From contig NZ_JASISM010000001.1 in the NCBI RefSeq assembly GCF_030063145.1, positions 310,001 to 374,000 on the forward strand: 64,000 nucleotides of DNA, in the 5' to 3' direction. A model generated the notes under the pieces. The model did no database searches. It saw nothing but the letters and a program-made list of their open reading frames with translations, and was not told where the DNA came from. Of the stretch, positions 51,464 to 60,291 are shown piece by piece. The stretch's first letter is position 1, and each line of letters opens with the position of its first letter. Made by a program: the position numbers and the translations under genes. Source of the DNA: Cryobacterium sp. PH31-L1. GTDB lineage: Bacteria; Actinomycetota; Actinomycetes; Actinomycetales; Microbacteriaceae.

Positions 51464-52530
51464 GCGCCGCGTCGACGCCCGGTGCGCCGCCGCATCCGCT
51501 GTCTGAGCCGGGGATCCGCCCGCTGCGGGTGGCCCTGATGTCGTTCGCCCACGTGCACGCCGCCGGGTATGCCCGGCTGCTCCAGACAATGCCGAACATC
51601 GAGCTGCGCGCCTCCGACCCCGACGGCGGCAATGAGCCGGGCGAACGGCGCGGCCAGGACCTCGCCGACGACCTCGGCGTGAGCTACGTCGACAGCTACG
51701 CCGAGCTGCTGGCCTGGCAGCCCGACGCCGTCATCGTGACGAGCGAGAACGCCCGGCACCGCCCCCTGGTCGAAGCGGCCGCCCGGGCAGGCGCGGCCGT
51801 GCTCTGCGAGAAACCGCTCGCGACGACGCTCGAGGATGCCCTTGCGATGCAGGCCGCCTGCGATGCTGCCGACGTCACGCTGATGACCGCCTACCCGGTG
51901 CGGTTCTCGCCCGCGTTCGCCCGGCTGCGCGAACTCGCCGGAACCGGCGGGCTGGGCACGCTGCTCGCGGCGACCGGTACCAACAACGGGCAGATACCGG
52001 TCGGGGACCGGGCCTGGTTCACCGACCCCGAGCTCTCCGGCGGCGGTGCCATGGTCGATCACATCGTGCACGTCGCCGATTTGCTCGACGCCCTCACCGG
52101 CCTCGTTCCGGTGACGGTGCGGGCCGTGGCCAACCGCATACTGCACGCCGACAAGCCCGAGGTGCGCGCCGAAACCGGGGGACTGGTGACGATCGGTTAC
52201 GCTGGCGGCTTCGTCGCCACGATCGACTGCTCCTGGAGCCAGCCCGACAACGCACCGACCTGGGGTGGACTGACCCTGCAGGTCGTCGGCACGCTCGGCA
52301 TCGCTGACATCGATCCATTCGCCCAGCACGTGGGCGGCACAACACCCGATGGCGCCGTATTTCTGGCCTACGGCACGAACACTGATGCGCTACTTCTGAA
52401 CGAGTTTGTGCACGCCGTGCGTGCGGGGCGGGCGAGGCAGCCCGACGGGGCCGCGGGCATCCGCTCGCTGAAAATCGTGCTTGCCGCGCAGGAGTCGGCG
52501 CGCACCGGCGAGGTTGTGTCGATCAGGTAA
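51460..52530 (+). CDS. Gfo/Idh/MocA family oxidoreductase (second)
   Basis: 356 residues. An N-terminal leader of ~20 residues comes before the Rossmann fold (LRVALMSFAHVHAAGYARLL). In place of the G-x-G-x-x-G loop it has SFAHVHA, as in a subgroup of the family. AAVLCEKPLATT holds the catalytic lysine; VDHIVHVADLLDAL is the substrate histidine region. Starts at ATG overlapping the stop of the first oxidoreductase. Two dehydrogenases in a row suggest an oxidation/reduction relay such as epimerisation or 3-keto-sugar processing. Confidence 0.88.
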   Translation: MSAASTPGAPPHPLSEPGIRPLRVALMSFAHVHAAGYARLLQTMPNIELRASDPDGGNEPGERRGQDLADDLGVSYVDSYAELLAWQPDAVIVTSENARHRPLVEAAARAGAAVLCEKPLATTLEDALAMQAACDAADVTLMTAYPVRFSPAFARLRELAGTGGLGTLLAATGTNNGQIPVGDRAWFTDPELSGGGAMVDHIVHVADLLDALTGLVPVTVRAVANRILHADKPEVRAETGGLVTIGYAGGFVATIDCSWSQPDNAPTWGGLTLQVVGTLGIADIDPFAQHVGGTTPDGAVFLAYGTNTDALLLNEFVHAVRAGRARQPDGAAGIRSLKIVLAAQESARTGEVVSIR

Positions 52531-52642
52531 AACTCGGCCGACGGGTTTGCCTCGATAGCTGAGCTTGCGTCATAATCGCAGGGCGTGCCCGAAAGTCGGG
52601 CCGAACAGGTACCAGTTCCGAAACCCGAGTCGGAGGCTATAC

Positions 52643-54853
52643 ATGTCCGTTCAGTCCACCCTGGAGCGCCAGGAGCGCGCACCCGACCCGGCCGGCCGCA
52701 CCGGCGGCAAGTCCGCCACGCGCACCTTCCGCGGCGACATTGAGGGCCTGCGCGCGGTCGCCGTGATTGTCGTCATTTTCGACCATCTGCTCGGCTGGCC
52801 GTCCGGCGGATTCATCGGCGTCGACATCTTCTTCGTCATCTCCGGCTTTCTCATCACGAGCCTTCTGCTGAAGGAACACGCCCGCACCGGCCGTGTCTCC
52901 CTCGTCGACTTCTACCGCCGCCGCATCCGCCGAATCCTGCCGGTCTCGCTCCTCGTACTCGTCGTCACGGTCGCGATCGGCTACCTGCTGCTGCCCGGCG
53001 CCCGCGCCCTGGGCACTCTGTGGGACGGCGTCTACTCGGCCCTGTTCGTGGCTAACTGGCACTTCGCCTTCGTCGGAACCGACTACCTGCAGGCCACCAA
53101 CGCTATCTCCCCACTGCAGCACTACTGGTCGCTCGCGGTTGAGGAACAGTTCTACTTCGTCTGGCCGTTCCTGCTCATCGTGATCTTCGCCCTCGCCGGC
53201 CGCCGCACTCTCAGTGCCAGAGCCCTGATCGCGACCGTTGCCGTCACCACCGGCGTCATCACCCTCGCCTTTCTGGCCTGGAGCTTCTTCGAAACCTCGA
53301 CCAGCCCGGCCATCGCCTACTTCTCCACCGGGGCCCGCGCCTGGGAACTCGGCATCGGCGCCCTCCTGGCCGCCGCCGCTCCCGGCCTGGCCAAGCTGCC
53401 GGCTTTACTGCGACCACTGCTCGCCTGGTTCGGCCTCGCACTCATCGTTGCCAGCCTTCTGCTGATCAGCCGCGACTCCCCATTTCCGGCGCCCTGGGGA
53501 ATGCTGCCCGTCGCGGGAGCCGCCCTGGTCATCGCAGCCGGAATCGGACAGCCCGAACAGCGCCTGCTGTTTCCGCTGACCAACCCGGTCAGCCGCTATG
53601 TCGGAAAAATCTCCTACTCCCTCTATCTGTGGCATTTTCCGGTCGTGATTCTGCTTGCCACCGTCTTCGCCACCGACTCGCCGGTCTACCTGCCGCTGGC
53701 CCTCGTACTCATGGTGGCCCTCTCCGTGTTCTCCTTTCACTTCGTCGAAGACCCCATTCGCCATTCGCTGTGGCTCGAAACTGCCCAAACCCGAAAGCGA
53801 GAACGGATGCGCCGCCCCACCACCACACGCCGCCCCGGCATCACCCCCGCCCAGGCCTGGATCGGCGCCCTCGTCGTCGTGACCCTCGTCATCGTCTCGG
53901 TCTCGTTCATCGCGCTGAAGGGCGGGACGTCCTCCGCCCCCCAAGCCGACCCGGCCCCGGTCGCCGACCTCGGCGTGCAGCCGCCCGCCGAACCGGCCAC
54001 CCTGCTGGCCACCCGCCAGACCGAGATTACCGCCGCCCTGGCCGCGACAGCCTGGCCCGCGACCACCCCCGCGTTCGACGCCCTCGGTGACAGCTCCGGC
54101 GCCCCGGAATGGGTCGACGATAACTGCCTCTCGGTCAGCGAGAAGAACGCCGTCGGGTGCCTCTACGGCGACCCAGCGGCCACCAAAACCGCAGTGCTGC
54201 TCGGGGACTCCATGGCCATCAGCTACATGCCTGCCATCCGCGCCGCACTCGAACCGCTCGGCTACAACGTGCAGTCGCTGACCATGTTCTCCTGCCCGGC
54301 CGTCAACATCTCGGTGGCACCCAAGAACGCCTCCGACGCGTCGGCCGCCACCTGCGACGACCACCACGCCTGGGTCTATGCCGAGGTCGCGCGCCTCTCG
54401 CCCGATCTCGTGATTATGTCGAGCCTGGCCGGATCCATCGTGCGCCTGGCCAGCGGCAACGAGGGAGCCGCAGCCCTCACCGAGTGGCAGACCGCGACCG
54501 CCGAAACGATCACGGCCCTACAGGGCGCGACCGACCACGTCGCTGTGCTCTCCCCGCCGCCGGCCAGCACGCCGTTCGCCGAGTGCAAGACCCTCACGAG
54601 CGCCCCCGCGGACTGCACCTACAGCCCCTCGAGTCTCTACCAGAAGGTCGTCGCGACCGAACAGGGAGCCATCGAACAGTTCGGCGACTTCGCCCAGTAC
54701 GTCAACGTCGTGCCGTGGTTGTGTGTCGACAACAGCTGCCCGGCGGTCATCGACAACACGCCGGTCTTCTTCGACGGCCAGCATTTCGTGCGCGAGGCGA
54801 GCACCCAGCTCGGCCCGCTGCTCGCGGAGGCCCTGTTCCCGCCGGCCACCTAG
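52643..54853 (+). CDS. OafA/YrhL-type O-acyltransferase with C-terminal SGNH domain
   Basis: 736 residues. Residues 1-30 cytosolic; ~35-400 form the acyltransferase-3 domain with 10-11 helices: RGDIEGLRAVAVIVVIFDHL (catalytic His), FIGVDIFFVISGFLI, DFYRRRIRRILP, and YWSLAVEEQFYFVWP. Residues ~500-735 are an extracellular SGNH domain (VLLGDSMAISYMP with the Ser; FFDGQHFV with Asp/His). It moves acyl groups from the cytosol to a surface polysaccharide or lipid. GGAGG lies before the ATG at 52643. A CATAAT box near 52570 may be the promoter. Confidence 0.93.
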   Translation: MSVQSTLERQERAPDPAGRTGGKSATRTFRGDIEGLRAVAVIVVIFDHLLGWPSGGFIGVDIFFVISGFLITSLLLKEHARTGRVSLVDFYRRRIRRILPVSLLVLVVTVAIGYLLLPGARALGTLWDGVYSALFVANWHFAFVGTDYLQATNAISPLQHYWSLAVEEQFYFVWPFLLIVIFALAGRRTLSARALIATVAVTTGVITLAFLAWSFFETSTSPAIAYFSTGARAWELGIGALLAAAAPGLAKLPALLRPLLAWFGLALIVASLLLISRDSPFPAPWGMLPVAGAALVIAAGIGQPEQRLLFPLTNPVSRYVGKISYSLYLWHFPVVILLATVFATDSPVYLPLALVLMVALSVFSFHFVEDPIRHSLWLETAQTRKRERMRRPTTTRRPGITPAQAWIGALVVVTLVIVSVSFIALKGGTSSAPQADPAPVADLGVQPPAEPATLLATRQTEITAALAATAWPATTPAFDALGDSSGAPEWVDDNCLSVSEKNAVGCLYGDPAATKTAVLLGDSMAISYMPAIRAALEPLGYNVQSLTMFSCPAVNISVAPKNASDASAATCDDHHAWVYAEVARLSPDLVIMSSLAGSIVRLASGNEGAAALTEWQTATAETITALQGATDHVAVLSPPPASTPFAECKTLTSAPADCTYSPSSLYQKVVATEQGAIEQFGDFAQYVNVVPWLCVDNSCPAVIDNTPVFFDGQHFVREASTQLGPLLAEALFPPAT

Positions 54854-54888
54854 CCGCTCGCCGCTTGCAACCGCCCCCGATATCGGAA

Positions 54889-54930
54889 GGCGCTGCGGTA
54901 ATCGTCGTAGCGCCTACCGAATTGGGGCGC
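54889..54930. repeat. R3 hairpin repeat, copy b
   Basis: GGCGCTGCGGTAATCGTCG, then TAGCGCCTACCG and AATTGGGGCGCGCG. The stem GGCGCTGCG/CGTAGCGCC is kept relative to copy a by a paired change (C-G there, G-C here). Convergent gap. CGTCACCCCATGG at about 54948 is shared with the loop of R2 copy a. Confidence 0.75.
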
Positions 54931-54961
54931 GCGCATCCGCTTGGACCGCGTCACCCCATGG

Positions 54962-55588
54962 TCAGTGCTCGCGCGGCCGAAACTCGCGCGGCCACTCGCT
55001 CGCGCGAATGCGGCGGATCTCCTTGACCTCACCGATCGTGCCCCACTCGTCGAGGCCCAGGCGCGATAGCGGCCGCAGCTTGTCGATGAGCGGATGTCCG
55101 GCCTCGTCGACCACGTTGGTCGCGATGGCAATGTGGGTGACCTCACCGAACACGAGCGTGCAGTCGCCCATGACCAGGGTCGAATGCAGACGGCACTCGA
55201 TCGCGGCCGGGGACTCGGCGACCCGCATCGAGGCCACGGTCAAGCTCGGCTCCCGGGTGAGCCCGGCGCGGTCGAACTCGCTCTCGTCGGGCGCGAAGTC
55301 GGTGCCCGTGGCGTTGACCTCGTCGAACAGCGCCTCGGGCGTGAAGTTCACCACGAAGTCCCCGTTTGCGCGAATATTGCGTACGGTGTCTTTCACGCCC
55401 ACCGAGGTGAACTGCACGATCGGCGGAGAAACGGATGCCACGGTGAAGAACGAATGCGGCGCCAGATTGTCGACACCCTCCGCCGACCGGCTCGAGACCC
55501 AGGCGATCGGCCGCGGCACCACGAGCGAGTTGAGCAGGCGGTAGAAGTCGCGGCGGGGCAGGGTCTCTGGGTCGAAGTCTGTGCGCAT
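54962..55588 (-). CDS. flavin reductase-like FMN-binding split-barrel protein
   Basis: 208 residues. The family start FYRLLNSLVVPRPIAWVSSRSAEGVDNLAPHSFFTVASVSPP and FVVNF segment match the flavoredoxin/flavin reductase domain. It binds FMN; the electron partner is unknown. The ATG is six bases after TAGCCT on the minus strand (55595-55600): leaderless. Stands alone. Confidence 0.87.
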   Translation of the reverse strand: MRTDFDPETLPRRDFYRLLNSLVVPRPIAWVSSRSAEGVDNLAPHSFFTVASVSPPIVQFTSVGVKDTVRNIRANGDFVVNFTPEALFDEVNATGTDFAPDESEFDRAGLTREPSLTVASMRVAESPAAIECRLHSTLVMGDCTLVFGEVTHIAIATNVVDEAGHPLIDKLRPLSRLGLDEWGTIGEVKEIRRIRASEWPREFRPREH

Positions 55589-55671
55589 CCGCTCAGGCTA
55601 ACAACTCGCTTCGCCCGCGTGGCCGGCGCCGCGCCCGGCCGGCAACCGGCCCGCGCCGATAGAGTGGCCTG

Positions 55672-56439
55672 ATGCCTACTCTTCCCCGCCTGGTGGCCTT
55701 CGACCTCGACGATACCCTCGCGCCGTCCAAGTCCGCGCTCGACCCGACCATGATCGATTTGCTCGTGAGGCTGCTCAGTGTCAGCGAGGTCTGCGTCATT
55801 TCCGGCGGCCAGTTCGGTCAGTTCCAGGCGCAGATCATCGACAACCTGCCCGAGATCAGCGCAGAGAAGCTCGCCCGGCTGCACCTCATGCCCACCTGCG
55901 GCACCCAGTACTACCGGAGCGACGCCCAGGGCTGGACCCAGGTCTACGCCGAGAACCTCAGTGACGACCAGAAGGCGCGGGCGCTCCAGGCCGTCGAGCA
56001 GACCGCCCGCGACCTCGGCTACTGGGAAAGCAACACCTGGGGTCCGATCCTCGAAGACCGCGGGTCGCAGATCACCTTCTCCGCGCTTGGCCAGGCCGCC
56101 CCGGTTGCGTCCAAAATCGCCTGGGACCCGACCGGCGAGAAGAAGAATGCCCTGCGGGAAGCCGTGCAGGCTCTGCTGCCCGACCTCGAGGTGCGCTCCG
56201 GCGGGTCGACTTCCGTTGATATCACCCGGCAGGGCATCGACAAGGCCTACGGCATGAAGCGCCTGGCCGACCTCACCGGGATCGGGCTCGACGACATGCT
56301 GTTCGTCGGCGATCGCCTCGACGAGAACGGCAACGACTACCCGGTCAAGGTTCTTGGCGTGGAGTGCATGGCCGTCGAAGGCTGGCCAGACACCGCAGCC
56401 TTGCTCGAGGACCTGATTCCCCGCTACGTGGCCGTCTGA
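55672..56439 (+). CDS. HAD-superfamily IIB hydrolase, phosphomannomutase-like
   Basis: 255 residues. Motif I DLDDTLAPSK, motif II VISGG, and motif IV GDRLDENGNDYPV are complete. The cap region (PTCGTQYYR...ITFSALGQ...GGSTSVDITRQGIDKAYGMKRL) resembles eukaryotic-type phosphomannomutase and sucrose-phosphate phosphatase. It probably hydrolyses or moves phosphate on a sugar. Leaderless: TAGAGT (55660-55665) six bases before ATG. Confidence 0.85.
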   Translation: MPTLPRLVAFDLDDTLAPSKSALDPTMIDLLVRLLSVSEVCVISGGQFGQFQAQIIDNLPEISAEKLARLHLMPTCGTQYYRSDAQGWTQVYAENLSDDQKARALQAVEQTARDLGYWESNTWGPILEDRGSQITFSALGQAAPVASKIAWDPTGEKKNALREAVQALLPDLEVRSGGSTSVDITRQGIDKAYGMKRLADLTGIGLDDMLFVGDRLDENGNDYPVKVLGVECMAVEGWPDTAALLEDLIPRYVAV

Positions 56440-56464
56440 CCCTCCTCGGAATCCCACTCTTTGT

Positions 56465-56546
56465 GTGGCTAATTCAGGAAGACCGCAACCGACGGATGCC
56501 GCCGCCCGCCAAACCACGCTGGTCGCCGATTTCCTGAATTCGCCAC
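56465..56546. repeat. 82-bp intergenic inverted repeat
   Basis: GTGGCTAATTCAGGAA (56465-56480) and TTCCTGAATTCGCCAC (56531-56546): 15 of 16 bases pair, with a 50-base middle. Same length as the repeat at 39169-39250 but with different arms. Likely a decayed MITE or a terminator for the phosphatase gene. Confidence 0.75.
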
Positions 56547-56654
56547 GGGGGAGAGCCTTCGGACGGCAGTAAACAGGGCGCCGTCGCAGCCTGCAAGCGC
56601 CCGACGATCGAGGTCGAGATTCCATCCTGAGTTTTTCTCGTGTACATTTCGCTT

Positions 56655-57710
56655 GTGAAAGAGATACGGGCCGAGAACCGCGAGTGGATCAACTTCGCCA
56701 AGGGCGCGGCCATCATTCTCGTCGTGCTCTACCACTCGTCGTTGTTCCTCAATGACCTCGGCCTGGCCGGCAGCACGCCGCGACTGCGCCTCGTGCTCAG
56801 CTACTTTCCGATGCCGGTGTTCTTCTTCATTGCCGGTCTCACCGCCCGGCGCATGCTCACCTGGAACTTCAAGGATCTCTGGCGCCGCCGCCTGCTCACC
56901 CTGGTCTACCTCTACCTGCTCTGGTCGGTCATTCGGGTGGTCTTCTACCTCGTTGTTCCGCACCTGCGAGGCACGGAACGATCGCCGACCGACCTGGTCA
57001 ACATCGCGCTCCTCCCGGTCTGGCCCACCAGCAGTTACTGGTTCATCTGGGCTCTGGCTATCTTCACCCTGCTCGCCTGGCTGCTCCGTAAACTGCCGGT
57101 CCCGGCGCAAATCGGGCTCGCCACAGTCGTGGCCGTGCTGTCGACGACGCCGGGAGTGCTCGACCTCGACAACGTGGGCTGGGACCGCGTCGCGGCCAAT
57201 TTCCTCTTCTTCATCACCGCGGTCTACTTTCCCCACGCCATTTACCGTCTGGCCGCGCGGGTGCGGGTGTGGAACACCGTCGTACTCGTGGCCGCGTATA
57301 TCGCCATCGCCGTGCTGCTCGTACCGCTGCACCTTTCCCGCGTTCCCGGGCTGATTTTGCTCGAGAGCGCGGTCGCCGTCGCCATGGGCGTGGCCCTGGC
57401 CACCCTGCTCGTGCGGGTGAAATGGCTGAACTTCATGAACACCCTCGGCCAATACAGCTTTCAGATCTACCTGCTTCACCTGTTTCTCGTGGCCGGCGCC
57501 CTCGCGCTCCTCGCACCCTTCGCCGAATCACCCTGGCTCGAGCGAGCCGGCAATGCTCTGCCGTTCCTGCTCGCTGCCCTCGTGCTCGTCGCCTCGCTCT
57601 ACCTCGCCAAGCTCTTGCGCCGGTTCTCGTTCCTCTGGGTCAGCCCGTTCCGCAAACGCCAGACCAAATCGGTTTCGCGTAGGGCTCATCTGAACGGAGA
57701 CCTGTTATGA
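56655..57710 (+). CDS. acyltransferase-3 family membrane protein
   Basis: 351 residues from GTG 56655, about ten helices. NREWINFAKGAAIILVVLYHSSLFL holds the usual early histidine, and PMPVFFFIAGLTARRML follows. The longer frame (GTG 56640) is less likely because TACATT (56643-56648) lies exactly six bases before 56655. Modifies surface sugars with acyl groups. Its stop overlaps the esterase gene (ATGA). Confidence 0.85.
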   Translation: MKEIRAENREWINFAKGAAIILVVLYHSSLFLNDLGLAGSTPRLRLVLSYFPMPVFFFIAGLTARRMLTWNFKDLWRRRLLTLVYLYLLWSVIRVVFYLVVPHLRGTERSPTDLVNIALLPVWPTSSYWFIWALAIFTLLAWLLRKLPVPAQIGLATVVAVLSTTPGVLDLDNVGWDRVAANFLFFITAVYFPHAIYRLAARVRVWNTVVLVAAYIAIAVLLVPLHLSRVPGLILLESAVAVAMGVALATLLVRVKWLNFMNTLGQYSFQIYLLHLFLVAGALALLAPFAESPWLERAGNALPFLLAALVLVASLYLAKLLRRFSFLWVSPFRKRQTKSVSRRAHLNGDLL

Positions 57711-58624
57711 AGAAAACGCGCTTGATCGGGGCATCCGCTGTGCTGGTGGCTGCTGGTTTGCTCCTCAGCGGATGCTCAGCCACCCCCACCGCGCCCGTCG
57801 CCAACCTGCACACCGACTCGGTAGCGCTGCAGAACGACCTGCAATACGGTACTGCCCGAGGCCAGAAGCTACTGCTGAACGCCTGCCTGCCCAAACGCAA
57901 GAAGACTCCCACCGCGGCCATGATTCTCATTCACGGCGGTGGCTTCGACAGCGGCACCAAAGACTTCGGCGGCATGACCGCGCTCTGCTCAGAGCTGGCC
58001 GACGGCGGCATCGCGGCCTTCTCGGTGGATTACCGTCTGGCTCCGAAATTCGCGTACCCGGCCCAGGTGAACGACGTCACCGACGCGCTCGAGTGGTTGA
58101 GGGAGCCCGCACAGGTCGCTGAATTCGGCATCGATCCCGAACGCATCGGATTGTTCGGCAGTTCGGCTGGTGCAATCATCGCCGCCTCGATCGGGACCAA
58201 CGGCACCGGCAGCCTCACCAGCGGTGATCGGGTCGCGGCGGTCGTGGCGATGTCGCCGGCGGTCGACCTCACCGAGAACGGACTCCTGCTCGGCGACCCG
58301 TCGCAGACGGCGATCGCCTCTATTCTGCAGTACCTGGGTTGTTCCGACTTCACCGACTGCCCGAATTCCCGCGAGGCGTCGCCGTTGTACTCCGTGGATA
58401 AGACCGACCCGCCGTTTTACATCGCCATTTCAAAAAAAGAACTCGTTCCCGTCGAACAGGGGGAGGCCATGGCCCTCGCGCTCAAAGCGGTCGGTGTACC
58501 GGTCACTCTCGACGTGAAACCCGGTAAACGACACGCATTGGAGCTCCTCGATGAGACCACGCGTGCGAGTATTCGTCAGTTTCTGATCGACAATCTAGTT
58601 AACTCCGCGTCACGGACTGATTAA
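57707..58624 (+). CDS. alpha/beta hydrolase (esterase) lipoprotein
   Basis: 305 residues. Signal peptide with lipobox LSGC (residues 20-23). Esterase motifs: oxyanion HGGGF, nucleophile GSSAG (Ser ~151), final His in KRHALEL. Looks like the BD-FAE/HSL group. Anchored outside the membrane; with the acyltransferase encoded just before, it could trim acyl groups on the polysaccharide. A terminator follows. Confidence 0.88.
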   Translation: MKKTRLIGASAVLVAAGLLLSGCSATPTAPVANLHTDSVALQNDLQYGTARGQKLLLNACLPKRKKTPTAAMILIHGGGFDSGTKDFGGMTALCSELADGGIAAFSVDYRLAPKFAYPAQVNDVTDALEWLREPAQVAEFGIDPERIGLFGSSAGAIIAASIGTNGTGSLTSGDRVAAVVAMSPAVDLTENGLLLGDPSQTAIASILQYLGCSDFTDCPNSREASPLYSVDKTDPPFYIAISKKELVPVEQGEAMALALKAVGVPVTLDVKPGKRHALELLDETTRASIRQFLIDNLVNSASRTD

Positions 58625-58660
58625 ATCCTCAAGCCTGGCGGTCCAAAAGTGAGGATTTTT
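58623..58660 (+). terminator. rho-independent terminator
   Basis: AAATCCTCA (58623-58631) pairs with TGAGGATTT (58650-58658), followed by TTA; starts inside the stop codon of the esterase gene. Confidence 0.8.
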
Positions 58661-58729
58661 ATGCCAACATAGGTTTCTGTCATCGTGCACCCGAAGCACG
58701 ATGCGTCGATCACGCGGGGAGAAGTGCCC

Positions 58730-60205
58730 ATGGAACTGAAACGACTGGTTCGAATATTCCGAAAGCGATGGATTCTCATTGTCGCCTTCATGCTGCTCGG
58801 CCTGGTCGGTGGAGCAGCAGCCGCGCTGATTACCCCCGTGCAGTACCAGGCCTCCACCCGCGTGTTCGTGGCCGCCCAGATTCAAAACGGCTCAACACCC
58901 GGTGACCTCGTGCAGGGCAACAACTTCGTCGTGCAGAAGCTGCCGTACTACCTCGACGTCGCCACGAGCCCCCGCGTGCTCGACCCGGTGATCGCAAGCC
59001 TGGGCCTCGATGAGAGCGCGGTCGACCTGGTCAAGCGCGTGACGGCCACAACGCAGCCCGGTTCAGCGGTCATTGAGATCGCAGCGCTTGCCTCCACAGC
59101 GGATGCCGCCCAGCAGCTCGCGCAGGCCGTCTCGGAGAGTTTTGCCGACGTCGTCATCAACCAGCTGGAGACGCCCGCCGACGGCGGTGCCAGCCCGGTC
59201 ACGGTCGGCGTGCTCGACCCCGCAGTCGCCCCCGATAACCCCGCGCTGCCTCAGCTCTACCTCAACCTCGCCGTAGGGCTGCTGATCGGGCTGCTGGTCG
59301 GACTGATCACCGCGCTCATCCTCGGGCTGCTCGACCGCCGCATCTACAACCGCGACGACATCGAACGACTCACCGTCGTTCCCATGCTCGGCGGAATTCC
59401 GCTCGAAGCCCGCGCCAACCCGATCATCTCGCCCGACGGTACTTCCACCGCCCGCGCTGAAGCGTTCCGGGTGTTGCGCACCAATCTCGAGTTCGCCGAC
59501 GCCGACACCGGTCGTCGCAGCCTCGTTGTGACGTCCTCCGTTTCGGGCGAGGGCAAGACCACGACGCTCGTGAACCTCGCCATCGTGCTGGCCGAGAGCG
59601 GTGCGACCGTCGCCGTCATCGACGCCGACCTGCGCACGCCCCGGCTCGCCGACTACCTCGGCCTCGACGCCGATCGTGGCCTGACCGAGGTGCTCCTCGG
59701 CGACGTGCAGCTCAAGGAATCCCTACAATCGTGGGGTACGCAGCATCCGCTCACCGTATTGTCGTCGGGCAAAATTCCGACGAACCCGAGTGAACTGCTC
59801 GGATCGACCGCCATGGGCACCGTGCTCGACGTGCTCAGCAGCAGCTACGACTACGTGCTCATCGACGCCCCGTCGGTACTCGCGGTGACCGACGCTGCCG
59901 TGCTCAGCCGCTGGACCGGCGGCACCATCCTGGTCGTCGGCGCGAACCGGGTGCGCGAACCCGAGCTGCTCGCCGCCTTCGACGCACTCGAAGCGGTCGG
60001 CACGACGCCCCTCGGTGTCGTGCTGGCCATGGTTCCCACTCGCGGTCCCGACGCGCTCGTGCAGGGCGCCGGTTTCGCGGCTACTTCCCGCCCGGCACCC
60101 CGTGCCACTCCAGCGGTCGACGCGGCGACGAACGACGCGAGTCGTTCGACCGCGCCCGACAGCGAGTCTGCCCCGGCAGACACCCCCACCCGCGTCACCT
60201 GGTAG
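58730..60205 (+). CDS. Wzz-type chain-length regulator fused to BY-kinase
   Basis: 491 residues. Wzz domain with helices at ~10-35 (IFRKRWILIVAFMLLGLVGG) and ~180-205, then a cytosolic ATPase: Walker A SSVSGEGKTTTLVN, Walker A' VAVIDADLRTPRL, Walker B YVLIDAPSV. Controls exopolysaccharide length and export. The C-terminal tail (GAGFAATSRPAPRATPAVDA...) has no tyrosine, whereas BY-kinases normally have a tyrosine cluster there, so control by autophosphorylation is doubtful. ATG 58730 has GGGGAGAAG upstream. Confidence 0.92.
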   Translation: MELKRLVRIFRKRWILIVAFMLLGLVGGAAAALITPVQYQASTRVFVAAQIQNGSTPGDLVQGNNFVVQKLPYYLDVATSPRVLDPVIASLGLDESAVDLVKRVTATTQPGSAVIEIAALASTADAAQQLAQAVSESFADVVINQLETPADGGASPVTVGVLDPAVAPDNPALPQLYLNLAVGLLIGLLVGLITALILGLLDRRIYNRDDIERLTVVPMLGGIPLEARANPIISPDGTSTARAEAFRVLRTNLEFADADTGRRSLVVTSSVSGEGKTTTLVNLAIVLAESGATVAVIDADLRTPRLADYLGLDADRGLTEVLLGDVQLKESLQSWGTQHPLTVLSSGKIPTNPSELLGSTAMGTVLDVLSSSYDYVLIDAPSVLAVTDAAVLSRWTGGTILVVGANRVREPELLAAFDALEAVGTTPLGVVLAMVPTRGPDALVQGAGFAATSRPAPRATPAVDAATNDASRSTAPDSESAPADTPTRVTW

Positions 60206-60291
60206 ATCCACCCGTTCCATTCTGTTTGGCGCACGTTCGAAGACGCACGTTCGAATCAGTTCTACAAAGGCTTTACTCGAAGGGAGCCTCA

